Origin: a bacterium
Lineage (GTDB): Bacteria > Arandabacterota > Arandabacteria > Arandabacterales > Arandabacteraceae
DNA: 58,244 bases
Reading direction: 5' to 3'
NCBI GenBank assembly: GCA_025774845.1
Contig: JALGZP010000041.1
Location: forward strand, 1-58,244
Shown: positions 25,571 through 33,719 of the stretch, in pieces
Numbering within the stretch: position 1 is the stretch's first letter
How the letters are laid out: each line of letters begins with the position of its first letter
The notes under the pieces: model-generated
What the model was told of the DNA's origin: nothing
What the model saw: only the letters and a program-made list of their open reading frames with translations
Database searches by the model: none
Position numbers and translations under genes: made by a program

Positions 25571-26494
25571 ATGGCAGACACCAACTGGGTAGTCCTCGGT
25601 GCTCCTTTTGATCGTGGGACAACTCACCGCGGGGCGGAGGCAGCTCCGGCGGCTATTCGCGAAGCAGGTCTGACACGCAGAATCGCATACCTGGCTGGGT
25701 TGGGCTTTAAGATCACCGACTGCGGTGATGTAGGTCCTCCGGACTCGGCTCATTCTGAAACATTACCCACGGGAATTGACGAGATGCCGGCCTACGCCGC
25801 TGCTCTCATGGAACGTCTTGATCGCCGGCTGCACTCCGGTGGTGTGCCGCTGGTCCTCGGTGGAGATCATTCGATTTCGATCCCGACCATCTCAGCGGTA
25901 GCCGGTTTCCTTCGAGAATCTCTTGGAGATGATGCCAATGTCGGCGTTGTGTGGATCGATGCGCATCCGGATCTCGAGACCCCGGGCCCGGACAGTACAA
26001 ACGACCTGAATGCGATGCCCGCAGCCCATCTTCTGGGTCTCGGGCTTCCCGAATTGGCGACACTCGGGGGCTTCAAACCCAAAGTGAAACCTGAGTATCT
26101 CGTGTATGTCGGACTACGCGATGTTGTCCCTGAGGAGAAGCAGATAATCAACGACATGGCCATCACCAGCTACACCATGTCGGACATCGAACGCCTCGGG
26201 ATTGCCGCTATCTGCGACAAGACTCTCAAGTATATGAATGAGAAGACCGATGGGTTCGTACTCTCCTTTGATATCGATGCGATTGATCCGATGATGGCGC
26301 CCGGAGTTGATTATCCTCAACCGGGTGGCATAACCGTCCGGGAAGCGATGTTGATTGTGGAGTCGTTCTGCGGGTCGGATAAGCTCAGACTTTTTGAATT
26401 GCTTGAAGTCAATCCCTCAAGAGATCGAGACGATCTCACGTCGAAATTGGCGATAAACCTGATCCACCGGGCCGTGGGCGGACCACTGATATGA
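25571..26494 (+). CDS. arginase/agmatinase family ureohydrolase
   Basis: A binuclear manganese hydrolase of about 307 residues that splits a guanidino compound to urea or a related product. Metal ligands are in VLGGDHSISIPT (His), VVWIDAHPDLETP (Asp, His, Asp) and SFDIDAIDPMMAPG (two Asp). The loop after DAHPD reads DSTNDLNAMP, closer to the SGN-H-GMP loop of arginases than to agmatinases, but the Ser and His differ; the substrate is thus uncertain (arginine, formiminoglutamate or another guanidino acid). The ATG at 25571 follows GGAGG at 25556-25560. It lies 46 bp after the DUF2207 gene. Confidence 0.88.
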   Translation: MADTNWVVLGAPFDRGTTHRGAEAAPAAIREAGLTRRIAYLAGLGFKITDCGDVGPPDSAHSETLPTGIDEMPAYAAALMERLDRRLHSGGVPLVLGGDHSISIPTISAVAGFLRESLGDDANVGVVWIDAHPDLETPGPDSTNDLNAMPAAHLLGLGLPELATLGGFKPKVKPEYLVYVGLRDVVPEEKQIINDMAITSYTMSDIERLGIAAICDKTLKYMNEKTDGFVLSFDIDAIDPMMAPGVDYPQPGGITVREAMLIVESFCGSDKLRLFELLEVNPSRDRDDLTSKLAINLIHRAVGGPLI

Positions 26495-26543
26495 CCGTCC
26501 GAAGTGAAATAGCCGGTTCATGCTAGAAAGAAAGGAGGGCAAT

Positions 26544-27245
26544 ATGCCACTTTCGAAGCGCATGACCGCCGAGTTTCTCGGCACGTTCTGGCTTGTGCTG
26601 GGAGGATGCGGAAGCGCCGTCCTCGCAGCGGCTTTCCCCGGCGTAGGTATCGGGCTGCTGGGTGTATCGCTTGCATTCGGTCTCACTGTGCTCACCATGG
26701 CCTACGCAATCGGGCACATCTCTGGGTGTCATCTCAACCCCGCAGTCTCCATCGGACTATTTGCAGGCGGCCGTTTCAAGGCCTCGGATCTTGCGCCATA
26801 CATAATCGCGCAGGTTCTGGGGGGACTCGCTGCAGCCGGTGTGCTTTACTTGATCGCAAGCGGCAAGGCAGGATTCGATCTCAGCGGCGGGCTTGCAAGC
26901 AACGGCTATGCCGAGCATTCGCCGGGTGGCTATTCGCTGCTGGCCTGTCTTGTAACCGAAGTCGTGATGACGTTCATGTTCCTGATGGTCATCCTCGGTG
27001 CAACCGACAAGCGTGCTCCCAAGGGCTTCGCCCCCATAGCGATCGGACTTGCGCTGACGTTGATTCATCTGATCAGCATTCCGGTCACCAACACGTCGGT
27101 GAATCCCGCCCGGAGCACCGGTCCGGCCATCATTGTCGGAGGATGGGCAATCTCCCAGCTCTGGCTCTTCTGGGTCGCGCCCATCATTGGGGCCCTGCTT
27201 GCAGGAATCGCATACCGCGGATTCGAATCCAGGGAGGCTCAATAG
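26544..27245 (+). CDS. aqpZ: aquaporin
   Basis: Water channel of the inner membrane, about 233 residues with six membrane helices. Both half-helix motifs are intact: [16 protein letters not shown] and [18 protein letters not shown]. The residues [11 protein letters not shown] and the narrow-filter-type sequence match AqpZ rather than glycerol facilitators. The ATG at 26544 has the ribosome site AGGAGG. It follows the arginase-family gene by 49 bp; together with urea or polyamine metabolism this could reflect osmotic or small-solute handling (inference). Confidence 0.95.
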   Translation: MPLSKRMTAEFLGTFWLVLGGCGSAVLAAAFPGVGIGLLGVSLAFGLTVLTMAYAIGHISGCHLNPAVSIGLFAGGRFKASDLAPYIIAQVLGGLAAAGVLYLIASGKAGFDLSGGLASNGYAEHSPGGYSLLACLVTEVVMTFMFLMVILGATDKRAPKGFAPIAIGLALTLIHLISIPVTNTSVNPARSTGPAIIVGGWAISQLWLFWVAPIIGALLAGIAYRGFESREAQ

Positions 27246-27271
27246 ACAGAACCTCTGACTGTCTGAAAACT

Positions 27272-27288
27272 CCCCGCCCCCGGCGGGG
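27272..27288 (-). terminator. hairpin between convergent aqpZ and mobB remnant
   Basis: CCCCGCC, loop CCC, GGCGGGG: a perfect 7-bp stem. On the minus strand it is followed by AGTTTTC, so it may end mobB transcription; on the plus strand there is no T-tract. Confidence 0.5.
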
Positions 27289-27312
27289 CGCGTCACTGGA
27301 ATTAGCAAACTG

Positions 27313-27869
27313 TTACCGGACTTTGATCGTGAGTTCGATGGTAGTGGGGTCCTTGACATCGCGGAGGCTGGCAAGAAAGCCCTGGATCACACCCGTAAGT
27401 GAGGTTTTAACGAAGTCGTTCATCCTGACGGGCCTGCCGTTTACCATGAGCGTCGCCCGCTTGCCCGGCTCATCCAGCACACCTTCCTTGAGCAGAAACT
27501 CACAGAGATTGTCGATCTCTTCGATTGTGTAAGCAGGGTAACCATCGGGACGGTTGCCACGATAGACGACCGCTACCACGTTTTCGATTCCCTCCGGCAG
27601 TTCGTTCCCGTCCGGGAGGACGGCGACTTTCGGGATCCCGGATCGTTTGAAACCTTCAACCACGACGCAGTCACACAGGGCGAGATACCGTCCCACCACT
27701 TGTTCAAGATCATCATCCCGAGCGAAACCTCATCGTGAACATGCTTAACCGTCCCGACAACGAGACCCCTGGCACCCAGCGCACGGACAAGGTGCTCCAC
27801 GACCCGGGTCTTACCGGAGTCTTTCCAGCCAACTACACCGATGATCCTGCCTTTGTTTGAAACCGCCAC
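27313..27869 (-). pseudogene. mobB: molybdopterin-guanine dinucleotide biosynthesis protein MobB, disrupted
   Basis: Two frames together encode a MobB-like P-loop GTPase. The first (from GTG 27869, GAGGAG ribosome site) has the Walker A GVVGWKDSGKTRVVEHL and VVGTVKHVHDEVSL, then runs out of frame. The second resumes with DDDLEQVVGRYLALCDCVVV, EGFKRSGIPKVAVLPDG and a C-terminal extension of about 45 residues. Intact homologues carry about 35 residues between KH.H and the EGFK block (the PGKDS...AGA region) that are missing here. One deletion of a length not divisible by three near 27720 would explain both the gap and the frameshift. The gene is probably inactive. No other molybdopterin gene is in the window. 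Confidence 0.75.
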
Positions 27870-27890
27870 GTCAGCATCTCCTCATCCTCT

Positions 27891-27955
27891 AATTCGGTGT
27901 CAGCTTGGAAATTACCCGAGAGTTCCTGTCATAATTTGTAAGCTGGCACCGAATT
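27891..27955. repeat. REPIN-like element adjoining the ispG stop
   Basis: AATTCGGTGTCAGCTTGGAA then ATTA (27891-27914) pairs with TAATTTGTAAGCTGGCACCG then AATT (27932-27955), 21 of 24 positions, around a 17-nt loop. The right arm runs directly into the TAATAA that ends ispG (stop at 27957-27959). Same family as 23541-23613. Confidence 0.85.
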
Positions 27956-27956
27956 A

Positions 27957-29054
27957 TTATCGTCTCCTGGGCTTGCCGCGGCGCTTGACGACCTGCTTCA
28001 TCTCCCTCAGGAGCGCAGCAACCGCCTTCGATGGCGTCACCTTCTTTACGATTTCACCCTTCCTGAATATGAGCGCCGTACCTTTCCCGACAGCGATCCC
28101 GACATCGGCCTCACGCGCTTCACCCGGCCCGTTTACAACACAGCCCATGATGGCCACCACGGTGGGCTGGGTCTCGTTGGCAAGCTTCTTCTCAACCTGC
28201 CGAACCAGCCTCATGAGGTCGACTTCGCACCTTCCACACGTCGGGCACGAGATGATCATGGGGCCGCTCTCTTTTAAGAAGAGTGACTTCAGGATTTCCC
28301 TCCCTACCTCGATCTCCTCTTCGACCGGCGCGGTCAGGCTCACCCTTATCGTGTCTCCGATACCCTCGGCAAGCAGTGTCCCGATACCCACGGCAGACCT
28401 TATTGTCCCCGCAGGCGGCGGTCCTGCCTCGGTTACCCCGACATGCAAGGGATACCGAAACCGGTTGGCAATCATGCGATAGGTTTCGATATTCACCGGA
28501 ACCCTCGACGCCTTGGCCGAGAGAATCAGGTCCGTGAACCCTATGTCCTCAAGAAGTGAAACCGACTTGGAGATACTCTCAACAAGGGCCTCGGGAATCG
28601 GAGCACCGTACTTCTGGAGCAGCGACTTCTCGAGTGACCCGGCGTTTACGCCTATTCTCAGAGGCACTTTCTGCCTCCGCGCGGCCTCGGCCGTTCTTAT
28701 GATATTCTCACGGCCACCGATGTTACCGGGATTTATCCTCACGCAGTCGATGTCGGCTTCAAGAGCCATCAGCGCTAGTTTGTAGTTGAAGTGTATATCG
28801 GCGATGATCGGCATCTTGGTTTTCTGCCTGATGGGGACAAGCGCCTCGGCTGCTTCATAGTCCGGTACTGCTACACGCACCAGGTCACAGCCTATCTTTT
28901 CGAGCTTCTTGATCTCTCTTACCGTCGCCCTCACATCATGGGTATCGGTCTTGGTCATCGATTCGATGGCAATGGGCGACCCACCACCAATAGGCACATC
29001 CCCCACATAGATCGTCCTTGTCGTTTTTCTCACGTAGGATTCTCTGAGATGCAA
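27957..29054 (-). CDS. ispG: 4-hydroxy-3-methylbut-2-en-1-yl diphosphate synthase
   Basis: Penultimate step of the MEP isoprenoid pathway; a 4Fe-4S reductase forming HMBPP. The 365-residue two-domain bacterial form (no insert) has SYVRKTTRTIYVGDVPIGGG, IADIHFNYKLALMAL, RINPGNIGGRENI, and the cluster ligands in SCPTCGRCEVD and MGCVVNGPGEA. The C-terminus is very basic (RRGKPRRR). The stop codon lies in the sequence shared with a RAYT-associated repeat. It is the last gene of the acpS-nnrDE-M20-thiL-ispG run; ispD and ispF lie 19 kb away in the other train. Confidence 0.97.
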   Translation of the reverse strand: MHLRESYVRKTTRTIYVGDVPIGGGSPIAIESMTKTDTHDVRATVREIKKLEKIGCDLVRVAVPDYEAAEALVPIRQKTKMPIIADIHFNYKLALMALEADIDCVRINPGNIGGRENIIRTAEAARRQKVPLRIGVNAGSLEKSLLQKYGAPIPEALVESISKSVSLLEDIGFTDLILSAKASRVPVNIETYRMIANRFRYPLHVGVTEAGPPPAGTIRSAVGIGTLLAEGIGDTIRVSLTAPVEEEIEVGREILKSLFLKESGPMIISCPTCGRCEVDLMRLVRQVEKKLANETQPTVVAIMGCVVNGPGEAREADVGIAVGKGTALIFRKGEIVKKVTPSKAVAALLREMKQVVKRRGKPRRR

Positions 29055-29075
29055 TGTGCTCCCTCCTTGCCTTAC

Positions 29076-30089
29076 CTACACCGGCGGTTTGAAGTGGTCG
29101 AATCCGCCCTTTTCGATGCGGCTCTCTCCATCCCGACCCGCCATCCTGACACCGGAGCCCTTCCGAGTTATTTTTCCTATCATGGTGAGTTCAGTTCCAA
29201 GTTTTTCCGCGATACCGGCGAGCTTGTCTTCAGCCTTGCTCTCTACAGTAAAAAGCAACTCATAGTCTTCGCCACCGGCCACCGCAATGGAAAGCGCTTC
29301 CTCTCTATTGCCTCCGAAGAAATCAATCACACCCTGTCCGACCGGAATCCTTTCGGCGTCAAGCACCGCCCCAACGTTGCTCGACTCAAGGATGTGCCAG
29401 AGATCTGAGACGAGTCCGTCGCTCACATCTATCATCGAAGAAGGCTGAAGGGTATGAACGACGGCGTGCGATTCGGCGATCCTGGCGAGAGGGCGCCGGA
29501 ACTTCGCTAAACAGGACTCGCCGGTGCTCCCGGTGTCGGGGAGTTTCCCATCCTTGAGATACTTAAGCCCCACAGATGCCTCACCGAGTGATCCGGTTAC
29601 GACTATGATGTCACCCTCCCTGGCCCCGGATCTCAATACCACTTGGTCACGCTCGCAGGTACCGGACAGCGTTATCGATATTGCGAACGGCCCTTTGGTT
29701 CTCACTATATCGCCGCCGACGATGGATACACCTGTCGCCTCGCCGCATGCGTCAAGACCGTCGTAGAGCTCGTCGTTCTGTTTTGTTGTGAAATCGAGCG
29801 GGAGAAACAATGTCACCACGGCATGTCTCGGTATTCCACCCATGGCTGCAACATCGCTCACATTGACCGCAAGGGCTTTCCAACCGACATCCTCCATGCT
29901 GAGCCAGCCATCCTCATAGTGAGAGCCTTCAACAAGGCAGTCGGTGGTGAGCACCTCGAGTACCGGGCCGCGTCTTATGACTGCGCAGTCATCCCCTATA
30001 CCAACCACCACGTCCTCGTCATGCCCAGCCTTCCGCGCCCTGATCCGGTCGATGAGACCGAATTCACCTATGTCGGTAACCCTGGTCAT
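29076..30089 (-). CDS. thiL: thiamine-monophosphate kinase
   Basis: Phosphorylates thiamine monophosphate to the active diphosphate. The 337-residue protein of the PurM-like fold shows VVGIGDDCAVI, TTDCLVEGSHYE, KALAVNVSDVAAMGGIPRHA, SIVGGDIVRTKG, IIVVTGSLGEA, SSMIDVSDGLVSDLWHI and AVAGGEDYELLFTV, all in family order. The start ATG is 1 bp from the preceding M20 gene. No thiamine riboswitch was recognised nearby. Confidence 0.96.
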   Translation of the reverse strand: MTRVTDIGEFGLIDRIRARKAGHDEDVVVGIGDDCAVIRRGPVLEVLTTDCLVEGSHYEDGWLSMEDVGWKALAVNVSDVAAMGGIPRHAVVTLFLPLDFTTKQNDELYDGLDACGEATGVSIVGGDIVRTKGPFAISITLSGTCERDQVVLRSGAREGDIIVVTGSLGEASVGLKYLKDGKLPDTGSTGESCLAKFRRPLARIAESHAVVHTLQPSSMIDVSDGLVSDLWHILESSNVGAVLDAERIPVGQGVIDFFGGNREEALSIAVAGGEDYELLFTVESKAEDKLAGIAEKLGTELTMIGKITRKGSGVRMAGRDGESRIEKGGFDHFKPPV

Positions 30090-30090
30090 A

Positions 30091-31296
30091 CTACGCTTCC
30101 TTCTCGCGGCTCAGGTACCGGTAGGCGGAATACGCCATGGCGGCAACACCGGATTTAAGAACTGGTTCGTCGATGTCAAACCTCGAACTGTGAAGTGATT
30201 TGCTGCTGTCCTTCTTCTTGTTTCCTACACCTACAAACATGAACGTACCCGGAACCTGACGGGCATAGTAAGCAAAATCCTCGCCGCCCATCCTGAGTTC
30301 CTCGGTCTTTGTCACCCGGGACTTGCCAAGAATGTCGGTACAGGCACGCTTCACAAGACCCGAGAACTTCTCATCACACACGATCGGTGGGTATCCGGCT
30401 ATGAACTCAAACCTGCCTTTCGCCCCGAAACCGGAACATGTACCATGGAGCAACTTCTTGATCATGGCCGGCACCCGTCTCCTGAGGTCGGGCGTCTTCG
30501 TCCTTATGGTTCCCACCATCTCGACGGTCCCGGCGATTATGTTGTCGCGTTCCCCGCCACTTATTTTGCCAATGGAGACAACCACGTTATCAAGACCGCT
30601 GACCCTTCGGGATACAACCGTCTGAAGCGCCGTGATAAACTGCGCAGCGACAACGATGGCATCCACGCACTCGTGCGGGTTCGAGCCATGCCCGCCCCTG
30701 CCGATTATTGTCACCCTGAAATCGTCCGCCGCGGCCGATATCGCACCATCGTTGAACGCGATCTTGCCGCTGGGTACGGATGCTACCACATGGGCCCCGA
30801 TTATGGCACCGACCCGCGGAGAGCCCAGCGCTCCTTCCTTGATCATACGGAGGGCGCCTCCGGGAGGGGTCTCCTCCCCGGGCTGGAAGATCAACCTTAC
30901 CCGTCCCGGCAGATCGCTTCCGAGCCGCTTGATCACAAGCCCCGCGCCGAGGACCATTGCCATGTGGGCGTCGTGACCGCAGGCATGCATGAAACCTTTA
31001 TTGCGGGATGCGAAACTGAGTCCGGTGTCCTCGCCTATGTTGAGGGCATCCATGTCTGATCTCAGGGCGATCGTCCTGCCCCGGGAGCCCTTGATGTCGG
31101 CGATCACGCCGGTACCGCCCACGCCACTCTTGAAGCTGATCCCCGCTCCTTTAAGGTACGAGCAGATCTTGGCCTGGGTCTGGTGTTCGGCAAACGATGG
31201 CTCAGGGATGCGGTGAAACGCTCGTCGCATCGAGATGAATCTGGCTTCCATGCCATCACACAGTGACAGTATGGCATCCTTCAAGACGCACCCCAC
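30091..31296 (-). CDS. M20 family amidohydrolase
   Basis: A 401-residue di-metal hydrolase of the hippurate hydrolase/IAA-amino acid hydrolase branch. Seen are MRRAFHRIPEPSFAE, ALRSDMDALNIGEDTG, the ligand motif MHACGHDAHMAMVLGAG, IFQPGEETPPGGA, the dimerisation-domain IIGRGGHGSNPHECVDAI and the last-ligand region RMGGEDFAYYARQVPG. It would cleave an N-acyl amino acid or similar amide; the substrate is unknown. The start is GTG at 31296, with GGGGGAAGT just upstream. Confidence 0.92.
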   Translation of the reverse strand: MGCVLKDAILSLCDGMEARFISMRRAFHRIPEPSFAEHQTQAKICSYLKGAGISFKSGVGGTGVIADIKGSRGRTIALRSDMDALNIGEDTGLSFASRNKGFMHACGHDAHMAMVLGAGLVIKRLGSDLPGRVRLIFQPGEETPPGGALRMIKEGALGSPRVGAIIGAHVVASVPSGKIAFNDGAISAAADDFRVTIIGRGGHGSNPHECVDAIVVAAQFITALQTVVSRRVSGLDNVVVSIGKISGGERDNIIAGTVEMVGTIRTKTPDLRRRVPAMIKKLLHGTCSGFGAKGRFEFIAGYPPIVCDEKFSGLVKRACTDILGKSRVTKTEELRMGGEDFAYYARQVPGTFMFVGVGNKKKDSSKSLHSSRFDIDEPVLKSGVAAMAYSAYRYLSREKEA

Positions 31297-31322
31297 TTCC
31301 CCCGATGGGAGAGTCGCTTGAG

Positions 31323-32870
31323 CTACTCCAGGACCATGCTTGCGAGAGCCTCCGGTATCATGTCCGAAAGCTCACCGGCAAGGTACCCGAAATAGCCCCT
31401 TTCCTCGAGCAACATATCACCCAGGAGTCCATGGACGTAGACACCCGAGCAGGCAGCCTCAACCGGGCTGACCTTCTGGGCCAGAAGGCCTGCGATTATA
31501 CCCGTAAGCACATCTCCCGAGCCTGCCGTCGCAAGTCCCTGGTTACCCATTGGATTTATGAAAACATCTCCGTCCGGATCGGCAATCACGCTTGGAGCAC
31601 CCTTGAGCACCATCACCACACCGAGATCCTGTGCGACGCCCCTGGCGAAGTCAACCGGCCGTGAGACTATATCACGTTTGTCAATTCCGAAAAGCCTTGC
31701 CGCCTCACCCGCGTGAGGTGTAATCACAAGGGGAAACTTCAGGCCCTTAAGTTTCTTAGCATCCCCCGCAAATGCGTTGATACCGTCGGCATCGAGCACG
31801 CACGGTCTGCCGATCAGTGGTATGAGGTCTTTTACGAGATTCACGGTTTCATCGTTTTGAGAAAGCCCGGGACCGATTGCCACCGCATCGGCCTTCTTGA
31901 TGAAACTCACAAGTTTCCGCTTCGCCTTAAGAGCGAGGGTCCCTTCAGTCGTCTCATCCACGGGCAGGGTCATCACTTCCGTGAGCTTTATCTCCATCAC
32001 CGGATTCAGGCTCCGTGGTATGGCCAGTGTCACGACACCCGCCCCTATCCTGAGGGCTGATACGGATGTAAGCGCGGCCGCTCCGGTGAAGCCCGTGGAC
32101 CCGCAGATTGCTGCAACCGAGCCGCAAGTCCACTTGTGAGCCTGCGGCGATCGCTCCGGCAGCGCAGCCTGTATGTCAGGTTTCGTCAGAACAAAGGTGT
32201 TGGGATTGGAGGTGACGATCACCTCGGGGGGCACCCCTATGTCATGCACAATCAACTCGCCCGAGAGCGCCCTCCCGGGAAAGAGCAGGTGTCCTCGTTT
32301 GGGAAGCGCCATTGTCACGGTGAGGTCCGCATCCACGGCAAGTGTTGCCTCCCCGGTTGAGGCGTTCACGCCGGAGGGAATATCTACGGCAACGGTCGGG
32401 GCGGGACAGCCGTTTACCATTTCGATCACATCCCGGGCAAGCCCGCGTGGGCTGCCCGAAAACCCGGTCCCGAAGATCGCGTCCACAACTACATGCGCTC
32501 CGGCGAGTGCATCGTCTAGCCCGTCCAGCTCTCCCCTGTCCACTTCTGTGATCTTGATCCGGTTCTTGGCACATTTTTCGAGGTTTGTCTCCGCATCGTC
32601 TTTGACCTGAGATGTTTTCCCCACCAGGTAGACCCGGGGCCGGTAACCTTTCCGTTTGAGAAGTCTGGCGGCCACAAAGCCGTCGCCGCCGTTATTGCCT
32701 TTGCCGCAGATGATGACAATACCGGATGTCTTGCGGGGCTTGAGGTTTTTGATGATTTCTTCCGCAACACCCTTACCGGCGTTCTCCATCAGTTTGATAC
32801 CCGGAACATGGTTACGGATGGTTTCCTCGTCGATACTCCGCATCTCCTCGGCAGTCAGAACAGGTATCAA
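31323..32870 (-). CDS. nnrDE: bifunctional NAD(P)H-hydrate epimerase/ADP-dependent NAD(P)H-hydrate dehydratase
   Basis: Repairs hydrated, inactive NAD(P)H. The 515-residue fusion has the N-terminal YjeF epimerase domain (VIICGKGNNGGDGFVAARLL, AHVVVDAIFGTGFSG, TVAVDIPSGVNASTG) and the C-terminal ribokinase-like dehydratase domain (HKWTCGSVAAICGSTGFTGA, VLDADGINAF, LVITPHAGEAARLF, and NPMGNQGLATAGSGDVLTGI with the catalytic Asp). It overlaps acpS by 4 bp; the acpS-nnrDE pair is common in bacteria. Confidence 0.96.
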   Translation of the reverse strand: MIPVLTAEEMRSIDEETIRNHVPGIKLMENAGKGVAEEIIKNLKPRKTSGIVIICGKGNNGGDGFVAARLLKRKGYRPRVYLVGKTSQVKDDAETNLEKCAKNRIKITEVDRGELDGLDDALAGAHVVVDAIFGTGFSGSPRGLARDVIEMVNGCPAPTVAVDIPSGVNASTGEATLAVDADLTVTMALPKRGHLLFPGRALSGELIVHDIGVPPEVIVTSNPNTFVLTKPDIQAALPERSPQAHKWTCGSVAAICGSTGFTGAAALTSVSALRIGAGVVTLAIPRSLNPVMEIKLTEVMTLPVDETTEGTLALKAKRKLVSFIKKADAVAIGPGLSQNDETVNLVKDLIPLIGRPCVLDADGINAFAGDAKKLKGLKFPLVITPHAGEAARLFGIDKRDIVSRPVDFARGVAQDLGVVMVLKGAPSVIADPDGDVFINPMGNQGLATAGSGDVLTGIIAGLLAQKVSPVEAACSGVYVHGLLGDMLLEERGYFGYLAGELSDMIPEALASMVLE

Positions 32871-33271
32871 GCCTTCACCTCCGGGGAAGTAACCACGATG
32901 GCTACTGCAAGTTCTCGATCATGTGAAATACTCAAGGCGGCGCTCTCCGCGGCCAGGGCTTGCCTGGCCGGGCCGTGAGCGACCAGTGTCGGGTTTCCAT
33001 TCTCACTTACCACGACCTCTATGTGCTTAAATCCGATCCCGGCGACATTCCGGTTCGATACCGCCTTGAAAAAGGCCTCCTTCGCAGCAAACCTTGCAGC
33101 CAGTGACAACGCGGGCCGGGCTTTGCTGGTAGAGTAGGCGATCTCGTCATCGGTGAAGACCCGTTTCAGGAACTTCGTCCCCCACCTGTCGACCATGCGC
33201 TCGATTCTGGCAACAGAAACGAGGTCTATGCCTACGCTGAGCCCCGGTGTATTTGTCACGCCGTTCTCCAT
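32867..33271 (-). CDS. acpS: holo-[acyl-carrier-protein] synthase
   Basis: Attaches the 4'-phosphopantetheine arm of CoA to acyl carrier protein. The 134-residue protein has the Mg-binding Asp in SVGIDLVSVARIERM and the Glu of RFAAKEAFFKAVS, then the end ALSISHDRELAVAIVV. The ATG at 33271 is chosen because a strong promoter ends 7 nt upstream of it; longer in-frame starts (33283, 33355) would run through the promoter and a terminator hairpin. It heads the acpS-nnrDE-M20-thiL-ispG unit. Confidence 0.95.
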   Translation of the reverse strand: MENGVTNTPGLSVGIDLVSVARIERMVDRWGTKFLKRVFTDDEIAYSTSKARPALSLAARFAAKEAFFKAVSNRNVAGIGFKHIEVVVSENGNPTLVAHGPARQALAAESAALSISHDRELAVAIVVTSPEVKA

Positions 33272-33278
33272 CGTCGGT

Positions 33279-33307
33279 ATCATATTGGAGCGGCACCCGC
33301 GTTTCAA
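33279..33307 (-). promoter_or_regulatory. promoter of the acpS operon, leaderless spacing
   Basis: TTGAAA (33302-33307), a 17-nt spacer and TATGAT (33279-33284), each 5 of 6 to the sigma-70 consensus. ATG follows 7 nt after the -10 box, so the transcript would begin at or within a base or two of the start codon. Confidence 0.7.
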
Positions 33308-33336
33308 GGACGATATGGCCGCCACCGTATAAATAA

Positions 33337-33366
33337 GGCGGGCAAAGGGTATCACCCTTACCCGCC
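33337..33366 (-). terminator. terminator after the small protein gene
   Basis: GGCGGGTAAGGGT, loop GAT, ACCCTTTGCCCGCC on the minus strand: two stacked 6-bp stems with a small bulge, followed by TTATTTATA. It separates the 33471-33638 gene from the acpS promoter. Confidence 0.65.
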
Positions 33367-33470
33367 GGAAAGAGATCAGAGAATGCTGCTACCGGCCTGA
33401 ACCATCCGCAGCTTTCGTATGCGCTTTCAAAAACGTCTGTTTCAATAACAGGGGATTAATTGTCGAAATG

Positions 33471-33638
33471 CTATTTCATGGACTGGCCAATCGTCCGCCC
33501 GACACTTATCTCTCCGTTATCGATCCTGAGATTGAACCCGCACTCAGGATTGGAGCACACCCATGCTTTGTAGGTAATGGGTGCCCCTTCACGACCGTAA
33601 TCGCCCTTCTCATTCACAGTTGCATTGGTCTCTTGCAT
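33471..33638 (-). CDS. small conserved-looking protein with a CxxxxC pair
   Basis: A protein of 55 residues (59 if the ATG at 33650 is used). The product is not recognised. It contains NEKGDYGREGAPITYKAW, a single Cys pair in WVCSNPECGFN, and LRIDNGEISVGRTIG. One Cys pair could bind a metal only as a dimer. The ATG at 33638 has GAGAGGA 4 nt upstream; the ATG at 33650 has AGGTGG almost abutting it. It has its own promoter (33679-33708) and terminator (33337-33366), which argues for a real, separately expressed gene. Confidence 0.65.
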   Translation of the reverse strand: MQETNATVNEKGDYGREGAPITYKAWVCSNPECGFNLRIDNGEISVGRTIGQSMK

Positions 33639-33678
33639 AAGTCCTCTCATACCACCTTGACCAGTCCGTACTTCATGA

Positions 33679-33708
33679 AATATAGCATTGATGCCGTCCA
33701 ATAGTCAA
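33679..33708 (-). promoter_or_regulatory. promoter of the small protein gene
   Basis: TTGACT (33703-33708), 18-nt spacer, TATATT (33679-33684), each 5 of 6 to consensus. The predicted start near 33672 gives a leader of about 20-35 nt. Confidence 0.7.
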
Positions 33709-33719
33709 GCGGCCCGCCG

